Assembly (NCBI GenBank): GCA_036924285.1
Contig: JAYKYS010000004.1
Coordinates: 30,722,001-30,786,000 of the forward strand
From: Asterella californica
Taxonomy: Eukaryota > Streptophyta > Marchantiopsida > Marchantiales > Aytoniaceae
Length of the DNA: 64,000 nucleotides
Reading direction: 5' to 3'
A program made the position numbers and the translations under genes. The notes under the pieces were generated by a model. It did no database searches, was not told the origin of the DNA, and saw only the letters and a program-made list of their open reading frames with translations. Positions within the stretch are counted from its first letter, which is position 1. Each line of letters starts with the position of its first letter. Positions 34,900 to 46,357 of this stretch are shown piece after piece.

Positions 34900-37000
34900 G
34901 TTAATATACTTGCTGATTGTATGTCATGTAAGATGCGAGCCGTGTGCGGGTAAGGTTGGCTGATAGCTCATTTCATCAAGGAAAGATGAGTATGACCCTT
35001 TGGTTGAAGTATCTTCTACCTCATTGTAGGTGAATTCTTCCGCCATGATTTAATGAGCATATTCATAGTAGCTGACTTCTTGCAGTTGATCACCCTTCTG
35101 GTGAGTATAATCTACTCAGGTAAAAGTCTAGAACTCAGTGGAAGAGACATTCCTGTGATAATATCATGTACAAGTGGTACTCACGTCGTGGTGTCTTTTC
35201 CATCCAAGAAATTATCCAGCAGCTTGCTCTATATGACACTTGTGAAGTGGGTGAGTTTCATTAGTCCTAGGCCTCCTATATCTTTCAATTTGACCATCCA
35301 CTTTTACGCCAATGTGGAGATTTTCTAAGTGCATTCTACGGATCTCAAGAGGAAGCTACGGTAGATACCTATAAGTTTCATAGATGAGATAGCCGATAAA
35401 GTGCATATTGATTGAATATAGATTGCGACCTATTGCACTATATGCTTGAGCATTATAATTCTCGCGTCAAAGAGAAGAAGGATGGACGATATTGTCGTCA
35501 GTTGGGGTGTTATCAAATCGAACTGATATCTCCGTATACTTTACGGACTTATATTTTGTCCAATTTTCACTCCCACTCTTGGTATGTTCCTCCAAGCCCA
35601 AGACTTTACATCTTGTGCGTCTCAACCAATCAAGTGTGAGAAATGGTACGCCCATGGGAATGCTTTTTGACAAGTTTAACTTTACCTTGGATGCTAATTC
35701 ATATAGTCTAATTACTTCCTAGAAATATATATATAACATCTCATATACTTCAATAAAAACACAAGAGTCATTTGCAAATAGTGAGAAGTCTACTACTACG
35801 TTTGCATAAACAATGGGTTTTATCCTTCTTGCCAAATGAGCTTCTGACAGATTTTTCATGAGTGACATTGTAGATAGCACAAGCAAGAAGGGTGCTAGGA
35901 GACATCAGGTGCGTACATCTTGGGTTATCTCGAATCTAGTCGTGAAGTCGTCGTTCACATGAAACGAAATCTTTGCTATGAGTCCACTGGCCAGCATGGT
36001 GAATGTATGGTTGAGCCCCATGTGCTCCATCGTCCTCTAGAGAAAGTCGTGATCTAGGCGATCATAGGCTTTCTCAAAATCTAACTTGTAGAAAATTCTA
36101 GACTTCTATAAGTGTTTAAGTCCTTCATTTGCCAAGTTAAATTGTAGGACGTTGGAGAATATCGAACGTCTTTTATGAAGCCATTTTGTTTGTGGGGCAT
36201 AATCTGAGAGATTAGTAATACTAATCTCAGCGCTAGGATTTTTGCTATGATCTTATAGTGAAGATTCAGTAATGTTATTGATCATCAATCTAACAGTGAG
36301 GCCGATTGGTCTACGTTGGGTATTAGCTTAATCAAACCTTCTGAAAATGAAAGCAATTTACTAGTTTCCTAAAATTGTTGTACGACATCCACGAAGTCAT
36401 CATCTATGATAGATCATAGATTTCGCTTGGACTCTTTGAGAGGTCATCTATACTTGGTGTCTTAGCATAAGAAGCAATAGTATTACATCTTGTATCTCTG
36501 ATTTGTCTATGATCTCCTCAAGGAAGGCTACTTCCTCGACCGCTAATCTTACTTTCATTCGACTGATCACTTTATCCCGTTAAGTGCTGGCTTCTTCCGT
36601 TATTGACTCCTTCTAGTAGAAATTGGAGTAGAAGTTGTGTACTTCAGCAAAAATATCGTTGTGATCAGATATCTTTTCTTTTTCCATCGTAAGTATGAAC
36701 TTGATCCGACACCTTACTGAATTGCGTTTGTGTATCAAGAAGAAGTAGGTGTGTCTCCCTACTTAAGGAACTTAAGTCGAATCCACAACCTATATTTCTT
36801 ATCCATAATATCTCCTCCATTTTCTGAATTCAGTGATGAGATATGAAATTCTATGAGTGTTAGTTTCTGAGTGATCCCTCCTAGAGTGTATGCGGTTGAA
36901 CTCATTTGTTAATTGTGAGAGAACTTGAAGCTTGCATCAATCCCTCATCGCTGCTTCCTTCAAAATGTTACATACCTTCTCTCATTTACGGACATATCTC
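34900..37000 (-). mobile_element. decayed LINE (non-LTR retrotransposon), reverse transcriptase region
   Basis: Minus-strand translation around 36190-35740 gives the diagnostic order of a plant LINE ORF2: PQTKWLHKRRSIFSNVL, then YKLDFEKAYDRLDHDFL (motif A), then VVVDFSLFANDSCVF (motif C region, where FADD is expected). Downstream, 35467-35673 corresponds to the RT C-terminal part. Frames shift repeatedly and the FxDD motif has Asn for the first Asp, so the element is dead. Limits are approximate. Confidence 0.8.
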
Positions 37001-38800
37001 TCAGTTTGATCCTCTTGAGAGTTGAAAGGATCTTCCCATGTCCTTCTCAACGAGCTTAGAAGCACTAGATCTATCTTCAAATAAGGCTTCCTAATTGCGG
37101 CATGTTTCTGATGATGTGGTAGTTTATGCTCATGTGGCATGTGACCATGACGTGACATTGGATGATTGGAACGAAATGAAGATGAGACGAGGTCGTCATA
37201 AGTTGATTGTGTCTTTTGATCTATTGGTACATTTTGCTTTTTGACCTTCTAGAGAATGTTCATGATAAAACATGACATACTCAAACATTAGACTCATACC
37301 TACTCCCTCATAAATACATGTGTGGTTGACCATAAAACAATTGATTGAATGCTAGAAGGTTCGTGATAAAACATGACATACTCAAACATTAGACTCCTAC
37401 CTACTCCCTCGTAAACACATGTGTGGTTGATCATAAAACAATTGATTGATGGGTAGCTATCGTCGCTGGAAACCTATTAAGTCATGCTTCCAGTGATACA
37501 GAGTTACTTTCAGGTAGATACTACAGAGCTGAGTATTTCAGATAGAATACAAAAAGATATGATTGTGACACAAATTTCTACAACTTATATTTATCTTTGG
37601 ATCGTAACAAACTTTAACCTTGAGTCAAGAAGTACGAGATCACTTGTGCTAGAAGAGTAAATAGAGAACATTTGGGTTGAAAGATCAAGGTTTACAGCCA
37701 ACTTATTCAAGTCACATACCTCTACACATCCATATACCAAGTTTATTCTTTAACTGAAAAACACGTTGTACGACACCGCATAGAGTCATCATCTTCATTA
37801 GTGATATTTTGTCTTGTTGGTAAGAAGACCTTTTGCTTTCATGTTAGAGGTTCGGTCACCCCTTTTGATCTTCTGTTAGTTGGTAGTGTCTTAATCTCCC
37901 TCCTATCACAATATATACCTTATAGAAGATATCCATTGTCTTCTAACAACCAAATAAACAAACATTTGTTTTAATTTACGAAATGTTTCACCTTCCGTTT
38001 GAAATGTTCCACTTTTTCTTAACAGTCCTTGAACTGACATCTTCCTCCTAGTTCTCTTCTTGGTATGCTTCCTTCCTTTAGACCATTGTACAAGCAACTT
38101 CACGAAATGAGGACAACTCATGATCAGCTATAAGTTAGAAATATGCGCTAGAATCTCCTTAAGATCTTTGAGGAGATCATACTCGCGATCCAATGTAATG
38201 GGATGAATGATGAAGTCGGAAGGTTGGATACTTCTTTGACTTCTATTCTTTCTACGTGTATCCTTGTCCTCTTTCTGCCGCTCTTCTTTTCTTTGCTTCA
38301 AGAGTCACATCTTGATACTTTCTTCCTCTGTACACAACATTTTCCTTACTTCCTTAGAAATATCTTGCTCAAAGTACTTGAGATCATGCATATCATATTC
38401 GGTTTTCTTTCACCTTGAGATCTGGCTCTTTTGTTGACTTCCTTTTCTCTTTCTCCTCAAGTTTCATTTTCTTCTCTTAGCTCGACGGTTCTTCTTGCTC
38501 TTTGTCTCCTTGCTCGAAGAATAGGAAGAAGTGGATTCCTCCACATATGCCTTCTTATTTATAGTCACTGCTTGCAGATTCCACTCTTCATCACATGGTC
38601 AACGTTCTTCCTCCGGTACAATCAACCTTGTAGGATCGTAATATTTAAACTTACTTCCTCATTCAACTTCCTCTTCTACTACCGTATAGCAAGGAGTAAC
38701 CTTCTCTTCATAACTGCTATCTTGTACACCTCCTAACACCCTTTCTGTTTATATCTATACATACTGAATGTGAGAATCAAGTTTCTCATCTTAATGGGGT
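37000..38800 (-). mobile_element. probable endonuclease-side remainder of the LINE, no intact frame
   Basis: It lies between the RT (lower coordinates) and a zinc-knuckle remnant (about 38930-38990), so by position it should be the 5' part of ORF2. I could not recognise endonuclease motifs. It contains a 110-bp tandem duplication at about 37260-37445. Confidence 0.35.
37260..37450. repeat. 110-bp tandem duplication
   Basis: GATAAAACATGACATACTCA recurs at 37264 and 37374, with near-identical following sequence through GTGTGGTTGA.CATAAAACAA. Recent duplication inside decayed LINE sequence. Confidence 0.85.
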
Positions 38801-38919
38801 TACGTTTCTGCGAACATTGCCTTAGGTTTCGGCATTGGCGGGTGAGAACAACATGGAGAGGTATGTCCTAGTAGATTACAATCATGGACAAGAAGAATAT
38901 AGCCTATTTGCCTTGGAGC

Positions 38920-39300
38920 TTCTTGACACTTATTAGCAAGGTGACATGCCTTCCCACATCTATACACGGACCTAACATAGATGTAGTCGTTACCAAAGCT
39001 TTATGTGGAGTGGATCATGGGTCCATTTCCTATTTGCTGAGATGATGTTCTTCTCACATATTCAGTAGGTGTATAACGGGGTGCTAAAATCGAGGGAAGT
39101 TGGAAGAACATGCTTGTACATGATAAACCTGTCCTTCCAGCCCCTTCGCATAGTAGACTTCTTCTACCAATGGTTCAGCCTCTTGAACCCACCTGTCATT
39201 TTGGTTTCCTGGTGTACACGACAAAGTACATTTTTCCTTGGTATGTCAATGTCTAGAAAAAGTAATGCACCATAGATTATACAGTGAAATTGCAAGAGGC
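38920..39300 (-). mobile_element. retroelement zinc-knuckle remnant, probable LINE ORF1
   Basis: Minus strand near 38990-38945 reads VYRCGKACHLANKCQEAP, a CCHC zinc knuckle whose first Cys is replaced by Val. Being upstream of the LINE RT in the same orientation, it is best read as the end of LINE ORF1. A displaced gag knuckle is the alternative. Confidence 0.5.
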
Positions 39301-39379
39301 CTCCTCTTCTTTTGAGAATGTGGTGCCCACAAATACAGTATTCACGAATTTTTGAAATTTTTGAGATTAATGACTTGTT

Positions 39380-40550
39380 TATATAACTGAAGAAGCGTTG
39401 TTACTTAAGGTTACGTCTTCCTTAACAGGAAGATGATCTTAAGAGCTGTTTGTAATAAGAAGTTGACTTCTTCAGAAGACGACCGTCTTTGGAAGACCGT
39501 CTTCTCAGTTGCGTCTTCAGAAGATAGGAAGACGGCGGAAGATGGGAAGACGGCGGAAGACAGCGATCACGAAGGCCTGATCACAAGTTTTCGGGTAAAC
39601 AAGTAGGTGTACCTACTGGAGCGCACCGAATAGGTAGGTAGGTCAGGAAGACACCAAGGACGAGAACCCCTAATATGCGGGGAAGATGCGTGAGGAAGCA
39701 CATTAGCCACCTTCCAACTTCCCGCAGCACAGTGCGCCTGAAGAAGATCGATTGAGAGAGTGAACTTCGAGTTAGCATTGAGAGAGAAATCGAGTAAGAC
39801 ATCGAGGTAGTAGAGAGTACGTTGGCAGCTAGGCGCAGGGTGAAATCAGATTGCGGGAGCACAAACAGCAGAAAGAGCGAAGGCATTTCTGTGGAGCTTC
39901 CGAGAAGTTGACAGTGGAGAGGGGCGAGTAGAAGCGAAAGAAGAATCGAGGTGTGGACCGAAATTGACAGCAGGCGCATTCGAGAGGAGTCGCATTGGAA
40001 GCTAGGACAAGAGCCAGACGCGCGGAGGTCGAAGACAACTCGGGAGCCGAAGAAGACTGTAGAGGTTCTTTCCCCTGTTCTTTCCCCTTCCCACTTCTTC
40101 TCGCCATTGTCTGGTACTCCCCGTGCTTCCTTGATTGTGTACAGGCAGCCTGATCGATTACCCCACCCCCCATCTTTCCTATTGAGACATTGGACGCGGA
40201 AGCGCTGCCCAATTTCTGTCAAGATATCTCCTTGCTTCTTCCCGAGCTCAATTCGAGCTTCCCTACCCCTAGTCTTCAAATTGGCGAACCCAACTATCAA
40301 TTTCTCTACCCTACTACCTCTGTCATTCCAGCGAACAATCACTCTCTTTCTCTATTGTCAATTACTCTTGAAAACCACATTGGACTTGTCTATGCCATCC
40401 AGTTTTCTTCACTTAAGTGGGAGTATGACCTCTTTTCGTCCTCTATCCTTAGTGTCTTGGCTTGTCTTCCAAAGATGGTGGGTAGAGACCACATATTCCA
40501 TCAGCGGTTCTGCTGACAAAACTGATGGTTGGTCTATCAGCTGGTGGATG
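39380..40550. other. GC-richer island with overlapping frames on both strands, unassigned
   Basis: 39380-39570 is packed with GAAGAC/GTCTTC motifs like the two-copy element downstream. 39581-40342 (-) and 39951-40553 (+) are long overlapping frames of 253 and 200 codons without recognisable domains. Their coexistence on opposite strands suggests a composition effect. The island may be the remnant of a repeat related to the 46-kb element. Confidence 0.35.
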
Positions 40551-40579
40551 TAAGAGGTATGCAACCTCTTCCTCGTCAA

Positions 40580-40670
40580 AAAGGGATTGTTGCAAATTTT
40601 GAACCCGTGACGTGCCGCTTTCCATCTTGCAATCGCTATTCTAACCACCTACTTCACCACTAGTTAGTGT
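40580..40670 (-). mobile_element. tRNA-derived SINE-like head
   Basis: On the minus strand, an A-box-like GTAGGTGGTTAGAATAGC (40635-40652) is followed after 28 bases by a B-box-like GGGTTCAAA (40598-40607). The order and spacing fit a Pol III internal promoter. Confidence 0.5.
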
Positions 40671-40679
40671 TAGTGGCTG

Positions 40680-41270
40680 GAGGTGAGAGAATCTTAACCT
40701 CCTTCGCTCTATCATGATAGCTGCTCCTTCCGCCCTCCTCTGACTTACCGGGTTAGTTAGGTACTCACCATGGTGAGTTTCTCTCGTCACTTATATAATA
40801 AAGGTTTTAATACATATTTGGATTGTTGATCCTTCTAACTATTTCTTACTTCCACTCATACTTGATTACTTATCTATCATGTAACAGTCTAACCGTGACC
40901 TGGTAGAGAAACTCTCCTAGACCTTTTTTACTTTCTTCTATTTCCTCGGTTTTACAAGAAGATCCCATAAGCTAGTTTATTCCTACTTGAAGTATTTTAA
41001 TACTTCTAAGCTCATTATTACCTTCTACCCTACAACGATGAGGATTCTCTTATTATCCTCTTAATTCCTACTAAATTCTAGTTATATGGCTATATAAAAC
41101 AAAGAAAAATTAAAAGTTCAAATTCTCTCTAACTAAGGTGTTACAAACATCCACATGCACATGATATTTCTTAGACCAATCTGGTCCATGTAGAACATTA
41201 CCAAACATATCTTCATGCTTTTAGAAACCTTTTGTCTCTCTTTTATCCAAACATACTATGCTTCCTTCTT
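40680..41270. other. intergenic DNA, nothing recognised
   Basis: No frame, repeat or motif that I can support. Confidence 0.4.
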
Positions 41271-41279
41271 CAACAACTA

Positions 41280-41420
41280 TGTTAGGGGTGCAGCTTAGGT
41301 AGTATAGTTATCTATGAACTTTGTGTAGTAGCCAACCATCTCCATAAAACCTCTTAATTGCCTTAGGTCCTTGGAAGGTTCAAGACTCATGGTAACCACC
41401 ACTTTGTCTCAACGGGGAAT
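41280..41420 (-). mobile_element. Gypsy RT/RNase H connection fragment
   Basis: The minus-strand translation (about 41400-41300) gives DLRQLRGFMEMVGYYTKFID with a frame break. This corresponds to the conserved LRxFLGxxGYYRRFI stretch that links RT and RNase H in Ty3/Gypsy pol. Isolated and decayed. Confidence 0.55.
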
Positions 41421-41514
41421 GTTTGCATATCGTGTAATGCCCTAGGGGTTACATAATGCACCAACTACATTTCAACAATATATGCAATAATCCTTCTCAC
41501 ATTTGAGAGATGTG

Positions 41515-41795
41515 CTAGAGATTTACCTTGACGATTTATGTGGATACAACAAAAGAGAAGAACACATAGAAGCCTTGAGAACTATTTTTTCCATTTGTCA
41601 AAAAATCAAGATATCATTGAACCGGAGAAATGAATGTTTGCAGCATTAAGTGGACCATTCCTATGACATATAGTCTGCAGAGATGAAATATGCACAATAC
41701 ATGACAAAGTCATGGTAATTGCAGATCTTCCTACACCTACCACAATGAAGAAAACAATATCATTCTTTGGTCATTTTTGTTATGGGGATGGATTA
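41515..41795 (+). mobile_element. Gypsy reverse transcriptase fragment
   Basis: Plus-strand translation begins EIYLDDLCGYNKREEHIEAL, which contains the YxDD catalytic motif, and continues to ISLNRRNEC and, after a stop, DKVMVIADLPTPTTMKKTIS. These are the usual downstream landmarks of Ty3/Gypsy RT. It faces the fragment at 41280-41420 in opposite orientation. Confidence 0.75.
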
Positions 41796-41849
41796 GCAGC
41801 GAGAAGTGAAAAGAGAAGACTTTCAGAACATTTTAAGAACATATGGAAG

Positions 41850-42180
41850 CTTCGAAAAGTTTGAAAAATATGTACTTCAAATACAATAAATAAAATAAAA
41901 TAATCTAAAAGTCCAAAAGTCCAAAGATTGAGATCAAACTTTCGAAATCTGAAAGTTTGAAAATTTGTGTCAAGTTTTGAAGTACACTAGATTAAGCTAA
42001 ATTCCATAATCCGAAAGTTTGAATATAGAACCCAATTCAAACTTTCAGAATTTGAAAAAAGTTTGAACCTAAAAGTTTGAATATAAAATCCACTTTGAAC
42101 ATAAACTACACTCTAACTACTCATAAATGCTTAAAAGTACTTAAGCTTAATCTTTTGGATGCCAAAAGTTTGAATCTTAA
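41850..42180. repeat. cluster of AAAGTTTGAA-type short repeats
   Basis: AAAGTTTGAA and close variants (including the complement TTCAAACTTT) occur about ten times in 330 bases, in AT-rich non-coding DNA. Confidence 0.6.
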
Positions 42181-42199
42181 TTAATATAGTCAATTTTGA

Positions 42200-42840
42200 T
42201 AGTAAACAATGGTAGTTATAGTCATTTCAAGTCAAACATACGGAGGCGAATGTTTGGTCAGAAAATAAAACTTCTTGTATGATCGTTGCGTGGTGAGAGG
42301 AACTAGAGCTAGACATTTGATTGCGAAAATTTTTATCGATATATGTCACTAACGATAGTCAAATTGTAACAAGCATCAAATGTATATTGAACGAAACCAG
42401 AAGTAACAGATTCATCGAGTAAAATCAAATAACTATGTGAAATGACACCCTGACATTCGATATTTGAGCTTTTGTTCAAGAAGACTACGATGAGATGTCC
42501 AATAGTGGGACATTGTCATCGATAAGCTAGCAGATATGTTGTACCAACATAGAAAAGACAACGATCCTTGCAATTGGTCTCCATTAGGGTTTAGTCCGCA
42601 CGAATTTTTAGTTCCATATATGTTTGTTTCACTATGCAATCCTTTACGTCTTAACGGTGTCTTTGATGTTGAAAAACCTTGAACTTTGACTTAATAACTT
42701 GATTTTTGGTTTGAACTTGCACACTATGGACTTGGTAAATAATTCGTACCTAAACTGAAGCAAGTGCCTCCTCCTAGTGAGTTAATGTTTAGACGAATTC
42801 ATTACGTCATTTGATAATAAATGATAATGAGTGAATGTTT
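42200..42840. other. intergenic DNA, nothing recognised
   Basis: AT-rich with only short frames. It adjoins the probable Copia LTR. Confidence 0.4.
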
Positions 42841-42849
42841 ATAAACACC

Positions 42850-43089
42850 TTAGCTACATGAAGTATTATAATTGGTATAGGAAAAGGAGAGAGAGAATCG
42901 ATGTGAGAGAGACCAAGTATGAGTAAGCTTATTTACTGAAATGAATAATGAGGTAGAGGTCCAAAGGCCATGTACTTATACTTTGATACAAGGGCAGGCA
43001 AAGCCTGCGAAAGTACATGAGCCCAAATAGCCTAAACTAGTTGTTGTACGCACGTTCATATTGTACAGTCTATTCTAACACTCCCACTC
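42850..43089 (-). mobile_element. probable 3' LTR and polypurine tract of a Copia element
   Basis: On the minus strand the purine run GAGTGGGAG (43081-43089) is followed directly by TGTTAGAATAG (43080-43070), the usual start of plant Copia LTRs. It lies downstream of the Copia RT-RNaseH in the same orientation. The outer LTR end near 42850 is a guess. Confidence 0.55.
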
Positions 43090-43212
43090 AGCGACTAGTT
43101 GTTTTAGATTTAAACTTTCAATCCTAGTCTTGGTAGAAGGTAATCCAACTTAAGATCCGGTAGGCCCTGAGTCCTCTATACTGAGACCGTCTAAGAAGAG
43201 TGACATCAACAG

Positions 43213-43625
43213 CGCATCGCAGCTCAACACAACCTCCACGTTCATCAGATGGATGTGAAGACAACATTCCTAAACAGACATTGAGTGAAGAAATCTACAT
43301 GGCAATCCCTGATGACAACAACGCCCCAGGAACTGATAAAATGTGCAAGCTACTTCGTACACTTTATGGATTGAAGCAATCTTCTAGAGAATGGTATTTG
43401 ATCATAGACAAGTTCTTACTTTCTCTTGGGTTTAGTAAGTCAGGAGCTGATGATAACGTATACTACATTCATAAGGATAATTAGTTTGCCATCCTAGCAC
43501 TCTACGTCGATGACACAATCATAGCAAGCAGCAGCGAAGGATTGCTGACATACATCAAAAGTAACCTCAGCGCAAGGTTCAAGATGAGTGACATCGATAA
43601 TATCCATCATTGCTTGAGTATAGAG
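43213..43625 (+). repeat. inverted duplicate arm 1 of Copia RT
   Basis: This plus-strand copy of the Copia RT segment (MDVKT-like region to DDTIIAS, encoding LLRTLYGLKQSSREWY) is an inverted duplicate of 44431-44845. The match runs from CGCAGCTCAACACAACCTCC to ATCCATCATTGCTTGAGTAT, with few substitutions and small indels. Its frame is broken by a stop and deletions. Confidence 0.85.
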
Positions 43626-45088
43626 GACCTGAGATCCCAGTAGTTAGGACATCCACTACCATCTCATGAGTAGGGCAGTACTTCACTTCAATTGTTTTGG
43701 ATGTAACTTGATCCTTAATGAAGTGGTACCGAATATCTATGTGTTTCGTCCTGTCATGGAACTTGGACGATTCTACGAGTGCTACCGCACTCTGGTTATC
43801 ACAATACAAAGTAGTAGCATCATTCTCAGCTAAACTTATATCAGCTAAGAGTTGTCGAAGCCACATTGCTTCTGATGAACATGTGTTGAGCGCCATATAC
43901 TCAGCTTCAATACTGACAGTGCGACAGATTTTTGTCTCTTTGACGACCAACTGATTGCTCCTTGTGAGTAGATGAAACAATTTCAAGAAGTTGAACGTCG
44001 TGACTCGATATGACCTCCCCAGTCAGCATCAGTGTAGCCAAATAGAAAGAGTCGGTTGAGGCGAGTACTTGTATTCTAAGTACTGATCTAAAGTACCCTT
44101 GATATAGCGAGATGTGCGCTTTATGGCGGTGATGTGTTTTAGTCATGGGTTAGCCATGTATTGAGATAATACACTAGTGCTAAAGGCTAGATCAAGACGA
44201 GTGTAGACGGTAGCCCAGTTGATAGAGCCTGTTGCACTCTGATATGAATAAGAAGCACATTGCACCTTCTCTTCAGTAGTAGCAGGACAATCTTCAGTTC
44301 AGAACTTATCTCCTGCGATCAATGGTGTACTAACAAGTTGACAATTCTATAAGCCAAACTGGAATAACTTTTGGGTCAGGTACAAGGTTTGACTGAGTCT
44401 GATCCATCATTCTGCTCGATTTTCGTTAATCTCTATACTCAAGCAATGATGGATATTACCGATGTCACTCATATTGAACCTTACGCTGAGGTTACTTTTG
44501 ATGTATGTCAGCAATCCTTCGCTGCTGCTTGCTATGATTGTGTCATCGACACATAGTGCTAGGATGACAAACTGATTATCCTTATGAATGTAGTATATAC
44601 GTTATCATCAGCTCCTGACTTACTAAACCCAAGAGAAAGTAAGAACTTATCTATGATCAAATATCATTCTCTAGAAGATTGCTTCAATCCATAAAGTGTA
44701 CGAAGTAGCTTGCACACTTTATCAGTTCTTGGGGCGTTGTTGCCATCAGGGATTGCCATGTAGATTTCTTCACTGGTGTCTCGTTCAGGAATGTTGTCTT
44801 CACATCCATCTGATGAACGTGGAGGTTGTGTTGAGCTGCGATTGCTAGTATCAATCTCACTGATTGCACGCGGACCACCGGGGAGAAGATGTCAATGTAG
44901 TCGAGTCCATACACTTGAGTGAATCCTCGGGCCACCAGCCGTACTTTGTATCGGACGATGGACTCATCTGAATTCAACTTCAACTTGAAGGTCCACTTGT
45001 TGGTTATGGACCTTCGTCCGTGTGATAAATCTATGAGTGTCCATGTATCATTCTCCTCGTGGGACTTGAGTTCTTCGGTGATGGCCAC
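43590..45088 (-). mobile_element. Ty1/Copia reverse transcriptase and RNase H, decayed
   Basis: Minus-strand pol fragment. The start at 45088 reads NDTWTLIDLSHGRRSITNKW and LVARGFTQVYGLDYIDIFSP, then HVHQMDVKTTFLNE, the conserved beginning of Copia RT. RT continues through broken frames, and RNase H at 43986-43600 reads VSIEAEYMALNTCSSEAMWL, TLYCDNQSAVALVE and RTKHIDIRYHFIKD. Gag, integrase and the 5' LTR are missing here. It ends in an inverted duplicate of its own RT (43213-43625) before the polypurine tract. Confidence 0.85.
44431..44845 (-). repeat. inverted duplicate arm 2 (original position in Copia RT)
   Basis: This segment lies in its natural place between the RT start and RNase H of the minus-strand Copia. 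Its inverted duplicate is arm 1 at 43213-43625; the spacer between the arms is about 0.8 kb. Confidence 0.85.
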
Positions 45089-45179
45089 TCATGAAGAGAA
45101 ACGTGAGTATGTTGTTTTGATTTGTGCGAACTAGTTTTTGGATCTTTAGAAACTGAGACGGAAGATCAGTAACTTATTT

Positions 45180-46357
45180 TTGGCTAGGAATTATAGATTT
45201 ACCCCGGAGCTTTCTGAGAGATTGGAGTATTTGAATGGACTACTTAGAGAGCATAGCACTGGACAAAGAGCAGAAAACTTGAATGTATGTCCACTAGGTA
45301 CAGAGCTGCCAATAAGCTTTAGAGAGAAGCAACGGATTAGGCACCAAGAGGAAAAGAAGTCCACGTCAAGGAGTAGTAGTGGTAGCAACTCAGCAAAGCA
45401 TAAGGAGATTGAAGTTAGTTTGAGAGAACACCTGGTACATTTTGTAGATGTGAAAGATAAGAGAACCAAAACCCTTGTTCGAGCCACGTTCCTTCAGATA
45501 CCACAAGTTCCCTTAGTCGTAAGTAGAGTTTTATTAGAGGGTATTAGAAGATAGAGGTTAGCAAAGGTGCAAATGGCTACGCCAAATACTAAGTTGAGGT
45601 ACGAAAACTTCAAAGGAAAAGAGGAGGAGGATCCGATGCCTTTTTGCAAGATTCTGAATGAACGGCAAAGACTAATATGGAAGGTCAGCCCGCAAATCTT
45701 CTCATAATCTTTCCTGCACTTTTGAAGAAGAGAGTGGCAAAGTGGTTTCATAGCTTATCCGGCAGCGGTGATTACTAACTAGGATTTACTGAAAGATGTG
45801 GTTTTACAAGAATTTCAAGATCTTGATTTTAGATCTTGAGTGATTTATCGACTGAAGCGAAAGCGGAGAAAGTCAGAATTGCTAAGACTCTATACTCAAA
45901 AGTTTCGAGACCTGGTGCATCAAGTTCTGAGAGTGGGCATCACGTAGCAAGTAGAATGATATGTTGGAGGTTTATCATCTAAGATGGCGGTATAGTGCAA
46001 GATAGGATAAAAAACTATCATCAGTCAAGTGATAGCCATGATAGAGACTTATGAAGCGGCTAGATCGATTTAAGAAGTCCCGGTAGAAGAAATCAAAGTC
46101 GGACGGGATGACTCTTTTGACACAAAGTTTAGTGACTCAAAAGATAAACGGAGGAGATGCAAGAAAAAGGAGAAGAAGCGGTCTAAGAGGAGAGATACCA
46201 CTTCAAAAGAAAGTGAGGATGAGAAGGAAGAACCAGAAGGAACCTTCCTCGTCCAAGAAGAAGGAGGAGTCATCGAAGGAGGAGGAATCAACTTCCGGCA
46301 AGATGGATGACTTAATTAAAGCATTAAGGGGGTTGACAATGTAGATGGTAACTTCTC
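45180..46357 (+). mobile_element. Gypsy gag fragment, cut by the unknown element
   Basis: Plus-strand frames broken by stops read MATPNTKLRYENFKGKEEED after 45570 and, near 45875, LRLYTQKFRDLVHQVLRVGI followed by VGGLSSKM. This is the usual gag (capsid) layout of Ty3/Gypsy. A Lys/Glu/Ser-rich stretch follows at 46140-46300. The sequence stops at 46357, exactly where the unknown element begins. An upstream 124-codon frame (45180-45554) is probably the leader or N-terminal gag part. Confidence 0.6.

Noticed and set aside
39581..40553. Protein gene at 39.6-40.5 kb
   Set aside because: Long frames exist on both strands over the same bases with no domain or splice support, consistent with GC-richer composition rather than coding.
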